Positions 22,767 to 34,013 of a DNA stretch of 64,000 nt are shown piece after piece. Origin of the DNA: Carallia brachiata. Its lineage: Eukaryota > Streptophyta > Magnoliopsida > Malpighiales > Rhizophoraceae. Positions within the stretch are counted from its first letter, which is position 1; each line of letters starts with the position of its first letter. The notes beneath the pieces were generated by a model, which was not told the origin of the DNA, made no database searches, and saw only the letters and a program-made list of their open reading frames with translations. A program made the translations under genes and the position numbers. The DNA lies in contig JADCRB010000016.1 of the NCBI GenBank assembly GCA_021464245.1, forward strand, positions 2,539,138 to 2,603,137, in the 5' to 3' direction.

Positions 22767-23709
22767 ATGTCTGAAATCGCTCTAGACCTCTCTCCTGTTA
22801 TTCTCGTGTACAAGGATGGCCGCGTGGAGAGACTGAAGGACAACGAAATCGTTCCTGCTTCTGCAGACGATCCCAAGATCAGAGTCCAATCCAAAGATGT
22901 TGTCTATGCGCAAGAGTCAAATCTATCTGCGAGACTTTATCTACCAAGAGGCGCCGAGGCGGAGCAAAAACTGCCCCTCCTCGTTTACTATCACGGTGGT
23001 GGCTTCTGCTTCGGGAGGGCCTTTTCTTCTATCTACCATAACTACCTTAACTCCTTGGTTGCAGAGGCTAATGTTGTTGCAATCTCTGTTGATTACAGAT
23101 TAGCCCCAGAATATCCTCTCCCTGTTGCTTACGACGATTCGTGGGCTGCCCTCAAATGGGTTGCCTCCCACGGTGATAGAAATGGGCCTGAAGAGTGGCT
23201 TAACTCCCATGCTGATTTTGAAAAGGTGTTTCTTGCCGGAGATAGCGCCGGTGGCAATATAGCACACCACATGGCCTTGCGAAATGGTCAGGAAAAACTT
23301 AATGGTATTAATCTTGCAGGAGTTGCTTTGATAGATACTTATTTCTGGGGAAAAGGTTTTATTGGTAATGAATCGAAGGACCCCAAAAAAAAAAGAGTTA
23401 TACGATAATCTGTGGCTTTTCACTTGTCCCACAACGAGTGGTATAGATGACCCCTGGATTAATCCCATTGCTGATCCGAATTTGCCTAGATTGGGTTGCT
23501 CCAACGTGCTTGTTTTCGTTGCTGAGATGGATATATTGAGAGATAGAGGCCAGCTGTACTACGAAGAGTTGAGGAAGAGTGAATGGGGAGGAAAGGTGGA
23601 GATGGAGGAGACCAAAGAAGAGAATCATGCGTTTCATTTGTACAAACCTTCTTCTGATAACTCCAAGGCCATGCTTAAGAAGATTGCCTCTTTCTTGAAT
23701 GATTTATAA
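22767..23709 (+). CDS. Plant carboxylesterase (CXE, alpha/beta-hydrolase 3), one frameshift
   Basis: A single-exon CXE of the family that includes 2-hydroxyisoflavanone dehydratases and GID1-like hydrolases. It starts MSEIALDLSPVILVYKDGRVERL. The oxyanion-hole motif YYHGGGFCFG is at about residues 73-82, nucleophile GDSAGGN near 163, acid in AEMDILRDRG and catalytic His in ENHAFHLY, so the Ser-Asp-His triad is complete. The frame is broken once in an A10 run at 23385-23394. With one A fewer, ...KDPKKK continues directly as ELYDNLWLFTCP and runs to the stop at 23707-23709, about 313 residues, normal for the family. A frameshift in a homopolymer may be an assembly error or a recent mutation. 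Substrate unknown; cytosolic. Confidence 0.88.
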
Positions 23710-24445
23710 GGTTAAGAGAGGGCCTAAATTTATGTATGTTTCTTTGCCTCTGATGTTGCTGTGGCTCACAAGAACCCTGGTGTCGCTGCGTTACTTTGTT
23801 GTGTCATGTTCCTGCTCTTTAATTTGTTAAGTTTTTTCCTCCAAAGCACAACGTTCGGTAATGGCAGTTATGAAGCTTTGTAGCAGCAGTATAAGCTTGC
23901 TCTTGTTTGTATACATATGTTTAAGTTGAGATCTTTTGATGTTAATAAGTGCTTAGTCGATCATGTAATCGATCATTTTAACTTTGAAAAGCTTAATTAT
24001 CTAACGTGTGAATTTGAATTATGAATTTGAAATTCGTGTTTGAATTAAGCTCGAATGATATAAGGAACAAATATCTAATGATATGCAGTTCCTTTTACAA
24101 AGCGTAATCTGCCATCCTTTTTCTCTTTCCTGCCCTGGAATTTCTATCTTTTGGTGCACCTTGTATTGCTTCTGCGGAAAATTGTAGTTGCTGCTCTTTA
24201 ACTTTGTTACAAGTGATAGGAAATCATAAATCTTTGACGATTTTTATAATCAAGTCTTAAACCTTTTTAAATTTCAAATTAGTTCAAAAACTTTAATTTT
24301 TATTTTATATAAGTTCTTTTTTAAGACCAAAATTGGTCAAATTGGTTGAAATGTAGTTCGACATAACCAAAACTATATAAAAAAATATCTATATATATCT
24401 TAAAATACATAAATTGGTTTACGTATATATTTTATTGAATTTCCA
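23710..24445. other. 3' flank of the carboxylesterase and AT-rich spacer
   Basis: No gene. The stretch 24236-24400 contains alternating TTTTTAAATTTCAAATTAG-like phrases loosely related to 3950-4090. It may be a degraded MITE. Confidence 0.35.
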
Positions 24446-24510
24446 AAAGATGATAGTTCTGAATTCTTCCAAGGCCTCAACCGGTCTAGGACGGCCTCCT
24501 TTTTTGTAAT
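24446..24510 (-). mobile_element. LINE endonuclease fragment, left side of the copia insertion
   Basis: On the minus strand it translates to YKKGGRPRPVEALEEFRTII, the LINE endonuclease sequence that follows GGDY on the far side of the copia element (29186 onward). It was therefore contiguous with the LINE at 29186-30350 before the insertion. The LINE sequence is lost beyond about 24446. Confidence 0.75.
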
Positions 24511-24797
24511 TGTTGGCCCAAAATCTGCAGAAAAATGGTGCTGGACTGAAATTGATGAAGAAAGCAACGGGAGAGCCAGAGAAGTAAGTTTTTACTTTGT
24601 TTTTTTCTTAATTTTTTCTGCACTTCCAGATCTTTCCACTACACATATATCAAAAAGTTACATTAGTTTCTAGTCATACATGTGTCATTCTAATAACCAT
24701 TAGATCAACTCCTAACTTAGCTTAGTTTAACCATAGTTACTAATACAAGACAAACACTAATTAACCATTTAATTTTACATCACATTACTCATTAACA
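24511..24797 (-). repeat. 3' LTR of the copia element
   Basis: Differs from the 5' LTR at only two sites (GAGAGCC versus GAAAGCC; ACTTTG versus ACTCTG). The pol stop codon (24785-24787) lies inside this LTR. Confidence 0.95.
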
Positions 24798-27700
24798 TTC
24801 TCCCCCTTAATGTGATGGTCTGCAACTCCCATTGTTGCTCTAAGTTGTTGGAACCTCATCCTTGGCAATGCTTTTGTAAAAATGTCAGCTACTTGCTCCT
24901 CGGACTTGCAAAAAACCAGTTGTACTTCTCCATCTTCCATTGCCTCTTTGATAAAGTGATACTTCAATGCTATGTGCCTGGTTCTGCTATGAAAAACTGG
25001 GTTGTTGGCTATAGCAATTGCTGATTTGTTATCACAATAAAGCACAGTAGGGTCTTCTTGTTTCTCTCCGATGTCTTCTAAAATTCTTCTCAACCAAATG
25101 GCTTGAGAAGTAGCCATTCCAGCTGAAACATATTCAGCCTCTGTAGATGATTGAGCTACTGATTGTTGCTTCTTTGAACACCATGAAAACACTCCTGAAC
25201 CCAAAGAAAATGCATACCCAGACGTGCTCTTCATATCATCAACACAACCTCCCCAATCACTATCACAAAATCCAGCCAACTTCAATTCAGAAATTCTTTC
25301 ATACCTAAGGCCATAATTCATTGTTCCATGAACATATCGGAGGACCCTTTTTGCTGTCCCCAAATGTATGTGGCTTGGAGAATGCATAAATCTTGAAAGT
25401 AAGTTTGTTGCATGCATCAAATCTGGCCTTGTAGCTGTGAGATATATTAAATTTCCAACCAAGCTTCGATACAAAGTTGCATCCACCTTATTTCCACCAT
25501 CTTCTTTCATCATCTTCTCATTGACAATCAAAGGTGTCTCAACAAACTTGGACCCTTCCATTCTGAATTTTTTGAGAATTTTCTCTGCAAATCTCCTTTG
25601 GCAAATGACAACAGCATCTTCACCTTGATAAACTTCAATTCCAAGAAAATAATGTAGGAGCCCCATATCATTCATTGCATATCTTCTCATCATTTCATTC
25701 TTGAACTCTTCAATAAGCTTCTCATTGTCCCCTGTTATCACCAAATCATCAACATACAAAACAACAAGAAGTATGCCAGCAACTCCCTTATTTTTGACAT
25801 ATAAAGTTGGTTCACTTCTACTCCTTTCAAACCCTTTCTCCAGAAAATAGCCATCAATTTGACTATACCAGGCTCTAGGCGCTTGTTTCAACCCGTACAA
25901 AGCCTTTTTCAGCTTGTATACTTTATGTTCTTCACCCTTGACAACAAACCCTTGAGGTTGCTCAACATAAACATCCTCCATTAATTCTCCATTCAAAAAT
26001 GCAGATTTAACATCAAGTTGATGTAACAACCAACCTTTGTGAGCAGCTACTGCAATAATGGCTCTAACAGTATCCAAGCGAGCTACTAGAGCAAATGTTT
26101 CATTATAATCAATTCCAGGTTGTTGTGAGTAGCCTTTAGCTACTAATCTTGCTTTACATCTTTGCATGGAGCCTTCAGGATTATGCTTCACCTTGTAAAT
26201 CCATTTCAAACCAATCATTTCTTTGTCTTGTTGGTGGTCAACCAGCTGCCATGTATTGTTTTCTTCAATAGCATCAATTTCTTCTTCCATAGCTTTTCTC
26301 CATGATTCATCTTCCACTGCTTCTTCAAAATTTTCTGGTTCCACCATACAGAAATTGCATCTGGCATACACATCACTCAAACTCCTCATTTTCTTAGGCG
26401 TTGAGCTAGGTGAACTACTTGAAGAAGACGGCAAATCAGCCCCCATATCAAAATTTGGCTCTTCATTATCACTTTCCTCTTCTTGAATTGGATTTTGCTG
26501 AATAACATCCATTGAACAAACTTTTCTTCTGCTTGGCTTTTTTCCCAATTCCAAGTTTTCTTCTCATCAAATACAACATCACGACTCACAATTATTTTGT
26601 TTGTTTTTAAGTTGAATAGCCTATATCCCTTCGACTTGCTGCTGTACCCAACTAAAATACATTTCTCACCTTCATCAAGCTTATGCCTCTTCTCTTTTGG
26701 AACATGAACATAGCACAACATCCAAATACTCTCAAGTGCTTCACTGATGGCTTCCTACCACTCCAAGCTTCAAATGGGGTCTCATTCTTTAATGCTTTGG
26801 TTGGACTTCTATTTATCAAGTAGACAGCAGTATACACAGCTTCAGCCCAAAATCTTCTAGGTAAACCCACTTCAAACAACATGGATTTTGCCATTTCCAT
26901 CACGGTTTGATTTTTCTCTCCGATACTCCATTTTGTTGTGGAGTATAACCAACAGTAAGCTGTCTTTGCACTCCTTCATCTTCACAAAACTTCTCAAATT
27001 CATTTGAAGTGTACTCCTTCCCTCGATCACTCCTCAATATCTTTATACTACAACCACTTTGCTTTTCAACAAGACTCTTAAATTTCTTAAAAATGCTGAA
27101 AACTTCAGATCTTTGTCTCATAAAGTAAACCCATGTCATGCGACTATAATCATCTATGAACAAGATAAAGTACCTGTTTTGAAAGTGTGATGGTGTATTC
27201 ATTGGGCCGCAAACATCGGTATGCACCAGCTCAAGTAACCCCTTTGCTCTCCATGCAACTCCTTTAGGAAATGGTTGCCTGTGTTTTTCCCAATGCACAA
27301 CCTCCACAAACTTCATTTTTCTCTTGTATGCTCGGCAAACCATGCACCAAATTCTGTTGCTGCAATAATTTCAGGCTTCTAAAATTCAGGTGCCCAAATC
27401 TGCGATGCCACAACCAACTATCATCAATAAGACCAGCTTTCAAGGCCACTTCTTTGGAGTACTTGAACCTTAAAGGAAAGCTCCTCTGCAACCCCATTTT
27501 TATGTCTACTACCTTCTCATTTCTTTGATCAAGAATCACACAACCTAGATCCTTGAATAACACAGAATAGCTATGCTCCAACAATTGTCCAAGGCTAAGT
27601 AAGCTTTGGTCCAAGCTTGGTACATACAAAACATCATTGATCACTTTTGTTCCTTTTTTAGTTGCAACTCCAATCCTCCCTTTTCCTTTCACTTCCATAG

Positions 27701-28841
27701 CTGCACCATTTCCAAGTTTCACTTTTGAATTGATAGTTTCATCCATATCTAAGAAGATTTCTTTACACGGTGTCATATGATTGCTACAACCACTATCCAA
27801 ATACCATAGATCCTTGCTCTCCTCCATGACTTCATTACAAACATAAAATAAATTTCCTTCACAATCTTTGTCCTCCATGAAATTTACTTGATGATCATTC
27901 TTAAACTTGCAATCCTTTTGAATGTGGCCAAATTTCTTACAATGATGACATTGGGGTTTTCCTTTAAACCAACAATCTTTTGCAATGTGGCCACCCTTAT
28001 TACAAATATTACACCTCCTCATGGAATCACCTTCAACGGGTCTACTTTCATTGTTGCTTCGACCTCTTCCTCTTGTGCCTCGGCCTCTACCTCTTCCATA
28101 TCTTCCACCTCTAGGTGACCAAATCCTCTGGTTTTCATTTATTGAGGGTCCTTTGTCTTGATTTTTAACATCAAGAGAGAGCTTAGATTGGAACGCGCTC
28201 TCAACTGACTTTTCGGAGCGTCGAAACAATCTTTGCTCGAATGATTTCAAGGAACCCATTAACTCTTGAACACTCATTTCAGCAGTGTCTTTAGTTTGCT
28301 CTATAACAACCACCATTGCATCAAATTTTTCAGTCAAACTATTCAGAATTTTCTCAACAATATTCTTATCAACAATCTTCTCACCACATGTTTTCATTTG
28401 ATTCACCACTTGTATAACTCTACCAAAGAATTCATCAATTAATTCATTCTCCTTCATTTTCAAATTCTCATAATCTCTTCTTAGATTTTGAAGTTTGACA
28501 GCCCGTACCTTTTCATCTCCATGAAATTCCTGCTTCAAAATGTCCCATGCTTCCTTGGCTTTGGTCGATCGCATGATTCTAGGGAAAAGAGCATCTGACA
28601 CTCCTCTTTGTATAATTGACAATGCCCCTGCATCTAGGCTTCTTTTCTTCCTCAACTCCTTCTTCTCAGCTTCTGTCAACCTCGTTTCTTGTTGTGGCTC
28701 CTCAAATCCAACATCAACTAGCTCCCAAGCGTCTATAGACTGGAAAAGCGTTCTCATCTTTATGGCCCAGAACTCATAGTTCTCTCCTTCAAAAATGGGA
28801 ACTTGAATGTTGCTGAAATTGGTGGCATTTGTGGCTGCCAT
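24785..28841 (-). CDS. Copia gag-pol polyprotein, interrupted by four frameshifts
   Basis: Starts at the ATG at 28841 (MAATNATNFSNIQVPIFEG). Gag is followed by two CCHC knuckles (CNICNKGGHIAKDC, CHHCKKFGHIQKDC), the protease site WYLDSGCSNHM, and the integrase HHCC finger with catalytic blocks HTDVCGPM, DDYSR and RSDRGKEY. The reverse transcriptase has YVDDLVITG, and RNase H has GFCDSDWGG, STEAEY and CDNKSAI. The frame shifts by one base at four places: T runs at 27284-27288, 26911-26915 and 26538-26543, and near 26712-26722. Each restores an expected family sequence (for example GKHRQPFPKG, SERKNQTVMEMA). With near-identical LTRs these breaks are either very recent or assembly errors. No other stops were noted. 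Confidence 0.9.
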
Positions 28842-28898
28842 ACTCAATACTCTTCAAACCCACGTTTTCTCTTCAAAAAACAAGCTCTGATACCAGAT

Positions 28899-29185
28899 TG
28901 TTGGCCCAAAATCTGCAGAAAAATGGTGCTGGACTGAAATTGATGAAGAAAGCAACGGGAAAGCCAGAGAAGTAAGTTTTTACTCTGTTTTTTTCTTAAT
29001 TTTTTCTGCACTTCCAGATCTTTCCACTACACATATATCAAAAAGTTACATTAGTTTCTAGTCATACATGTGTCATTCTAATAACCATTAGATCAACTCC
29101 TAACTTAGCTTAGTTTAACCATAGTTACTAATACAAGACAAACACTAATTAACCATTTAATTTTACATCACATTACTCATTAACA
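28899..29185 (-). repeat. 5' LTR of the copia element
   Basis: 287 bp, TGTTGG...TTAACA, adjacent to the Met-tRNA primer site on its inner side and to the GTAAT target duplication on its outer side. Confidence 0.95.
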
Positions 29186-30350
29186 GTAATCACCCCCACA
29201 AAGCCAAGGTAGCTAAGACTGCTGCTGTAGATGTCTGAAAAGTGTCCATGCAAGGGGTTTGTCCTCAGATTTCAGCCACCCATAAATTCCCGTAATCCGC
29301 CACACCAAAGCTTGGTTACCAACGGACACAGAAGTATCAATGTGGTGTGCAGAATATATTTCCAGCTTCACATCAATTAAGCTATTCCGAAGCAACCCCC
29401 CAATCTACCTCCACGGTCTCTACCTGGTCGTGTATATTTTTACAAAGAGGCCATTGGGGGATTTTAGTTGGGCCTTTATGTTTTCCATCTCAAAACTTTT
29501 AAGTCTAGTTTCCATTGAAAAACTAGACTGACCATTAAGCTGTAAAAACTTCTTTAGTTTGTTAACTGCACGAGGTGTCCTCAAGCCTGGACAGTTCTAG
29601 AATATAATTTTCATATCTTCCGACAGAGCTACCTAACAGCCTCTAGCGATATGTTAAGTGACGACTGCAAGAGCCGTTCAATAGGGAGCCTAGTACCCTT
29701 TGACATTCCGATGGGATCCTCTGGCACATTAAACCCTTCATTGTCCGTATTTTTCCTTTTTATCAGTTTATGCTTTGGTACGCTGGACCTCAGCTTGCGT
29801 GGTTTCAACCTGTGCCTGCAAAGTTTTCCACATTGACTACTTGTACCAGCTGACGAACCAAGCCTAGGGATGTCAGCTTAGGCCTCAAGTCCAATTGGCA
29901 TTGAAAAAACCTTGTCTAAAGGCGTGTGTAAAGGCCTAATATTAGAGTCTCCAAACCATAAAATGTCTCTAAAGAAGTTTCAGCTTGCAGAGAGTCATTA
30001 AGAGAAGGATTCTGATCTAGATTCCTAGAAGAGCTAGCTGTACACACATTTAAAAGCCCCCCATTTTGCGTTTCCATAGTTTGCGAAGTTACAGACACAC
30101 CAGAAAATTTCGCGTCTTTAAAACAGAAACCATCAAAATCACGGAACAGGTTGTTATTAGCTTCTGTATTTTTGCTCCGGGATAATCGCCGAATCCAATT
30201 AAGTAGCTTGAAATCTTTCCGCATCTGCCTTCAAATTTGATTTCATTGGATTTGATGTTTTTCCACTCGAGACTTCTTCACTTGCCGATGAACTTGCCGG
30301 CAATGCAGACCCAGGCTCAGGAATTGTTAGTCTCGCTGCAACATAAGAAA
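29186..30350 (-). mobile_element. L1-type LINE, ORF1 end and ORF2 endonuclease (broken)
   Basis: Minus strand. An ORF1-like C-terminal stretch (about 29916-30340, SRSKNTEANNNLF...) is followed by the ORF2 start MKIIF.NC.GL.TPRAVNKLKKF at about 29615. Endonuclease motifs follow: METRLKSFEMENIKAQL, IGGLLRNSLIDVKLE, VWRITGIYGWLKSEDKPLAWTL and, ending at the copia element, CGGDY. Stops (for example in place of the Trp of FWNC and in TTR.RPWR) show it is dead. The copia element at 24511-29185 interrupts it after GGDY. No CCHC finger was recognised in the ORF1 part. Confidence 0.75.
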
Positions 30351-31063
30351 ATGGGGAATTGGGCTTGTTTTCGGCTTGATTAGTCAGGGGACTTTTCTAG
30401 CTAGTCAAGTTAGTGTGCCAATCAGGCTTTTAGTATGATCGGGAACGCATACAAATTAAAAGTGAAATAAATTATTATTTTTTTTAAATTAGTGTTAAAT
30501 TTATTACTGTACATAAATTGATGATTTTTTTAAACAAAAATAATATGAAAATTTATTAGTCCAAAAAATATTTATCACCAATTAATTCATTCAAATCAAA
30601 TTATATTTTGAGTCAGCTGTTATTCGAGTGGATTTCAACAAACAAGCAACCTCATAAAAAATTTATCAAACACTCTTTTCTTGACATTTTTAAACAAAAG
30701 AGTAACTGCACCCTTAAATAGCAACCAAACACCCACAAAAACACACCCGTTAGGACTTTGATTGCTAATCTTTCATCTCCGTGAAAAAGTACTTGTTATA
30801 GAGAGTTATTTGAGAAATGCTGGCAAGGGGTCGAAGACATCTTATGCTTCATAGGGTATACTTATAAAAAAATTGAAAATTTTAATTTAACCTACTTTTT
30901 GTGATTATAAATTATTCATTATTTTTCTTCATACAATAAATAAGATCTAAGTAAAATAAAAAATAATAAATTATATTTATGTGGTGTAAAATGATAAATA
31001 AATTAAACACATACCAAACAAAGAATAAAAATAACAAACACCTAAAATTATATATGGCATCCT
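30351..31063. other. Intergenic
   Basis: AT-rich, no gene. Phrases such as AACCAAACACCCACAAAAACAC near 30720 resemble hAT-type MITE interiors seen at 52440-52590, but no pair of ends was found. Confidence 0.35.
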
Positions 31064-31380
31064 CATTCGATCACTTTCATACAAAATCCTTAAAAGCAAT
31101 GAGCCAGTCTGACTATGCAATCCCTCTGCCAAATTTTTTTTCGGATATGGCAGACATCCAGGATTATACACTTGTCTTCCTTGTTTTGCTGGTATCGCTA
31201 ATTCTGATTCGCGCCGTCTTCGCAAAAATTGCTGAATAGAAGTAGTTCTAGAACTCCACTGCTGCCTCCGAGACCCTTAGCGCTTCCAATCATAGGACAC
31301 CTGCACCTTGTGGGCCGGGCGCCTGACCAGGGCTTCCACAAGCAGTCCAAACTCTATGGTTCGTTCCTTTCAGCTAATAG
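31064..31380 (+). pseudogene. CYP93-like P450, 5' end fragment
   Basis: ATG at 31147 opens MADIQDYTLVFLVLLVSLIL, a membrane anchor. After a frameshift near 31235 it continues RTPLLPPRPLALPIIGHLHL and KQSKLYG, the proline hinge and early region of CYP93-type P450s (71 clan; flavone, isoflavone and triterpene chemistry). The fragment ends at about 31365. The leader 31064-31146 (GATCACTTTCATACA, ATCCCTCTGCC) is repeated in inverted orientation at 32520-32595. It is the plus-strand arm of an inverted repeat. Confidence 0.75.
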
Positions 31381-31525
31381 CAAATAATAATCACTAACCG
31401 CAATCGCCGGAGACTGGCAAAATCATAGCAGCCATTCGTGCTGTTTTTATTCACAGCTAATAACAGCACCAAAGGCTGCTATGGTTTTGTCAGGCTCGGC
31501 GATTGGAGTTTGTGATTATTACTTG
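31381..31525. repeat. 145-bp palindrome made from P450 exon 1 sequence
   Basis: Left arm 31381-31445 and right arm 31462-31525 are inverted copies of each other, roughly 54 of 64 positions matching, with a 16-bp loop. Both match the exon 1/intron 1 junction of the intact CYP85-clan gene (about 10105-10170). The transcript would fold into a long hairpin. Confidence 0.75.
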
Positions 31526-31747
31526 TTATAGCACCCGTATATGTCTTAATTTTTTTGTGTCTGCATTGGTATCAGGATATAAAAAATAACACTGATAAGT
31601 TTTACAATAAAATGGACAAGTTTTGCAATAAAATTAAAAGTTGTTTTTTTATTTTAAATGTTATTAGTATTGTTGCTAAAATTATCAATCTTATTTCAAG
31701 TAGGACATAAAAAATTGGCACCCAGACATTTTCTCTATTTGTTATTG

Positions 31748-31990
31748 GCTGAAAGGAAAGAGAAGTTTTTACCTATGAGAGGCAAGCCAAGCTGGCCAGG
31801 GATTACTGCTCTACCTCCTGCGATTCTTCTCCAAGCTTTTGAGGCAAAAAAATGTTACTACCATGGAGACTAAAGCAATCCCAATAAGATACTAGTTTTG
31901 GTTTGCTAGGACTAGTAGGCCTTCCTTAGACTTGTTTTATTCTTGATCTCAATGGCCTTTAAAGGAAGAAAATCCGAAGCCGGTGTATAA
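31748..31990 (-). pseudogene. CYP85-clan P450 exon 1 fragment
   Basis: On the minus strand it matches the intact P450 from its 5' flank through the membrane anchor and hinge. Shared blocks include CTCCAAGCTTTTGAGGC, CCAATAAGA and CTGAAAGGAAAG (plus-strand reading). Indels and stops disrupt it. The remaining exon 1 end is displaced to the palindrome at 31381-31525. A second, dead copy of this gene type therefore once lay here. Confidence 0.75.
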
Positions 31991-32059
31991 TCATTTCCGC
32001 AACAAGATTAAGATCAATGACACCGCAACTCAATCTTCTTCGAGAATAAGATTAAGATC

Positions 32060-32595
32060 AATGGTCTTTAGCGGTCTAGCGCTTGGCCCCAAAGAACTTT
32101 CGTCGTGGTTATCTTCTTCGGGAACTTTCAGTAAGGCCCATATGGTTCTAAACTGATAATTAAATTAGGCACCAAGTGGCTACTGTTGATGGGCGATTCC
32201 AAGAGGACATCTGGTGAGTTTTGAAAAATTCTTTTGCCGTTTCAGGAGAAGAAACTACAACGCCAGAAATGGATCCAAGCCAAGGTGAATCAGCGGACCA
32301 TAGCGTTCGGAAAGCTTGTGGAGGCGCTGGTGAGTCGCTTAGCCCACAAGGGGAACCTTTCCTATGATCGGAAGCGCTAAGGGACTCGGTGGCAGCAGAC
32401 CAGTTCTACGACTACTTCTTCTAGTCAGCAATTTCGGGAAAATGGCACGAATTCTGGAACATGGCACCAATCAGAATTTTCGACATCATCAAACTAAGGA
32501 AAACAAGAGAAAAAAAAAAAAAAAGGCAGAGGGATTACACAGTCGGAGTAGCTCACGGCTTTTAGTTTTGTGTATGAAAGTGATCAAATAAGGCT
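32060..32595 (-). pseudogene. CYP93-like P450, inverted 5' end fragment
   Basis: Minus strand. A leader matches 31064-31146, then an anchor remnant, RTGLLPPSPLALPIIGK, LHKLSERYGPLIHLGLDPFL, and after frameshifts SSPETAKEFFKTHQM, SWNRPSTVATW and PYGPY.KF with a stop in place of Trp. It extends further into the coding region than the plus-strand copy at 31064. Several frameshifts and stops; ends near 32060. Confidence 0.75.
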
Positions 32596-33319
32596 GCTAT
32601 ATATATTAGTGAGTACAGTATGAGTGCAGTTATAAAATATATATTAAAACATATAAAAAGTATATGTGGTGCCCTACAAGAGTATCATCATAACTCTATG
32701 CTCAAAGACGTCACGAAAGTACTGGATGGTTACAACATTTTTTATCCAAAACGGCAAGTCTTATACTTACTCCTACTACTTGATCTCGGTAGAATTCGAT
32801 TGTGGGAGTTTTCACTTGAAATCGAACTCTTTAAATTAATTGAACTATACGAGCAGTGGTTCTAAAATAACTCTCCATGACAAGTACTTTTTCGGGGAGA
32901 CGAAAGGCAAGCGATAATATCCCCAATGGGTGTGTTTTTTTGATATATAATCTTAATCGTTACACGAACTCAGGCAATTAATCTAATTGGTTATGTAGCC
33001 GGTAACTAAGTAACAAATAAAATTAGGTTATACATACTTGAAAAATTGATCTGGTGAAAATTTTACGAAACATAATTATCATCAAATTCACCTAGTGGTA
33101 TATTTTTTCCTCATAAATTATGTATTATTGGAAGAGCCACGGGACGCGGCAACGAGATTCTCCGATTAGGTTAGATTGGGATCAAATAGTTAATTAACAA
33201 GTAGGACAACCGGTATTGGGAGATCAGACAAATAGCAAATGTTCATTTTGGCATCTATCTCCAAACAGTCATTGGCATCTACGCAGAGCTCATGGCTTCT
33301 TATTCTGTTGAATTGGAGG
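32596..33319. other. Intergenic
   Basis: No gene recognised. It ends with the target duplication GGAGG (33315-33319) of the following LTR element. Confidence 0.35.
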
Positions 33320-33967
33320 TGTGGTATTGTGTCATGAATTGTAAAGTCTTATTGGTCAAATTTGGATGGCTAACTCCTACAATATTGAAGACATTGATCA
33401 TGTGTTAAATGTTTATTTTTCAATGTTAGATTTGGTCTTATTTGGTTAGCTAACCAACTTTGAATTGGAAATTCAAAGTTTGGTAAGTTTGGCAAGTTTT
33501 ACAAGTTTGGCAAGTTTGGCAAGTTTGAACAAGATTTGGAGAATGGCCTAATTGTTGACCTTTTGTGCTTGAAGATTTAGTATATATATGTGTTGGCATC
33601 TTCATTTGCTTGAAGTGGGCAACCGAGAGGGATTGAGGGATTAAGAACAAGGTTTGTTCTTTTGTTATTTTAAGTCCTGCACTCTCGTGTTTTGTTATTT
33701 GGTGTATGTGAGGTTTTGAATTTGTTGTTGCAAAAGGAGTGAGTGTCAATTTGGGTGTATCGGGCTTTTGGGTATTGTGAGCCTTTAGAGTGACACTGTA
33801 ATATCTCTCATTTGTTTTGTTAATGAATATTCCCTGCGTGTCTTCGCCCGTGGACGTAGGCAATAAGCCGAACCACGTAACTCTGTGAGTCCATTTATCC
33901 TTTTCTTTAAGTCTTCTCTATTTTGTTGCGTCTATTTCTCGCGCTTCCGCTGCCTATCTGCACAACA
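33320..33967 (+). repeat. 5' LTR of the gag-only copia element
   Basis: 648 bp. Contains the AAGTTTGGC tandem units near 33480-33525 and a TATATATATG box near 33580. Ends CACAACA just before the primer site. Confidence 0.9.
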
Positions 33968-34013
33968 AACTGGTATCAGAGCTGTTTAGTTTTGTTCTTG
34001 AGGGCTTCCAAGT

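Larger units (their letters stand above)
24511..29185 (-). mobile_element. Complete Ty1/copia LTR retrotransposon, young insertion
   Basis: LTRs of 287 bp at 24511-24797 and 28899-29185 begin TGTTGG and end TTAACA. Comparing them base by base I find only two substitutions. The target duplication GTAAT is at 24506-24510 and 29186-29190. The primer site GCTCTGATACCA (28884-28895) is complementary to initiator Met-tRNA and directly abuts the 5' LTR spacer. A CT-rich strand (AAGGGGGAGA on the minus strand) at 24798-24810 is the polypurine tract. Gene order gag-protease-integrase-RT-RNase H is the copia order. It is inserted in an older LINE. Confidence 0.95.

Noticed and set aside
24812..28779. 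Several plus-strand open frames through the copia element
   Set aside because: Antisense shadows of the minus-strand gag-pol.
33450..33863. Minus-strand 137-residue open frame, with a near-identical 164-residue one at 35481-35975
   Set aside because: They are antisense to the two LTRs of the same element and similar only because the LTRs are.
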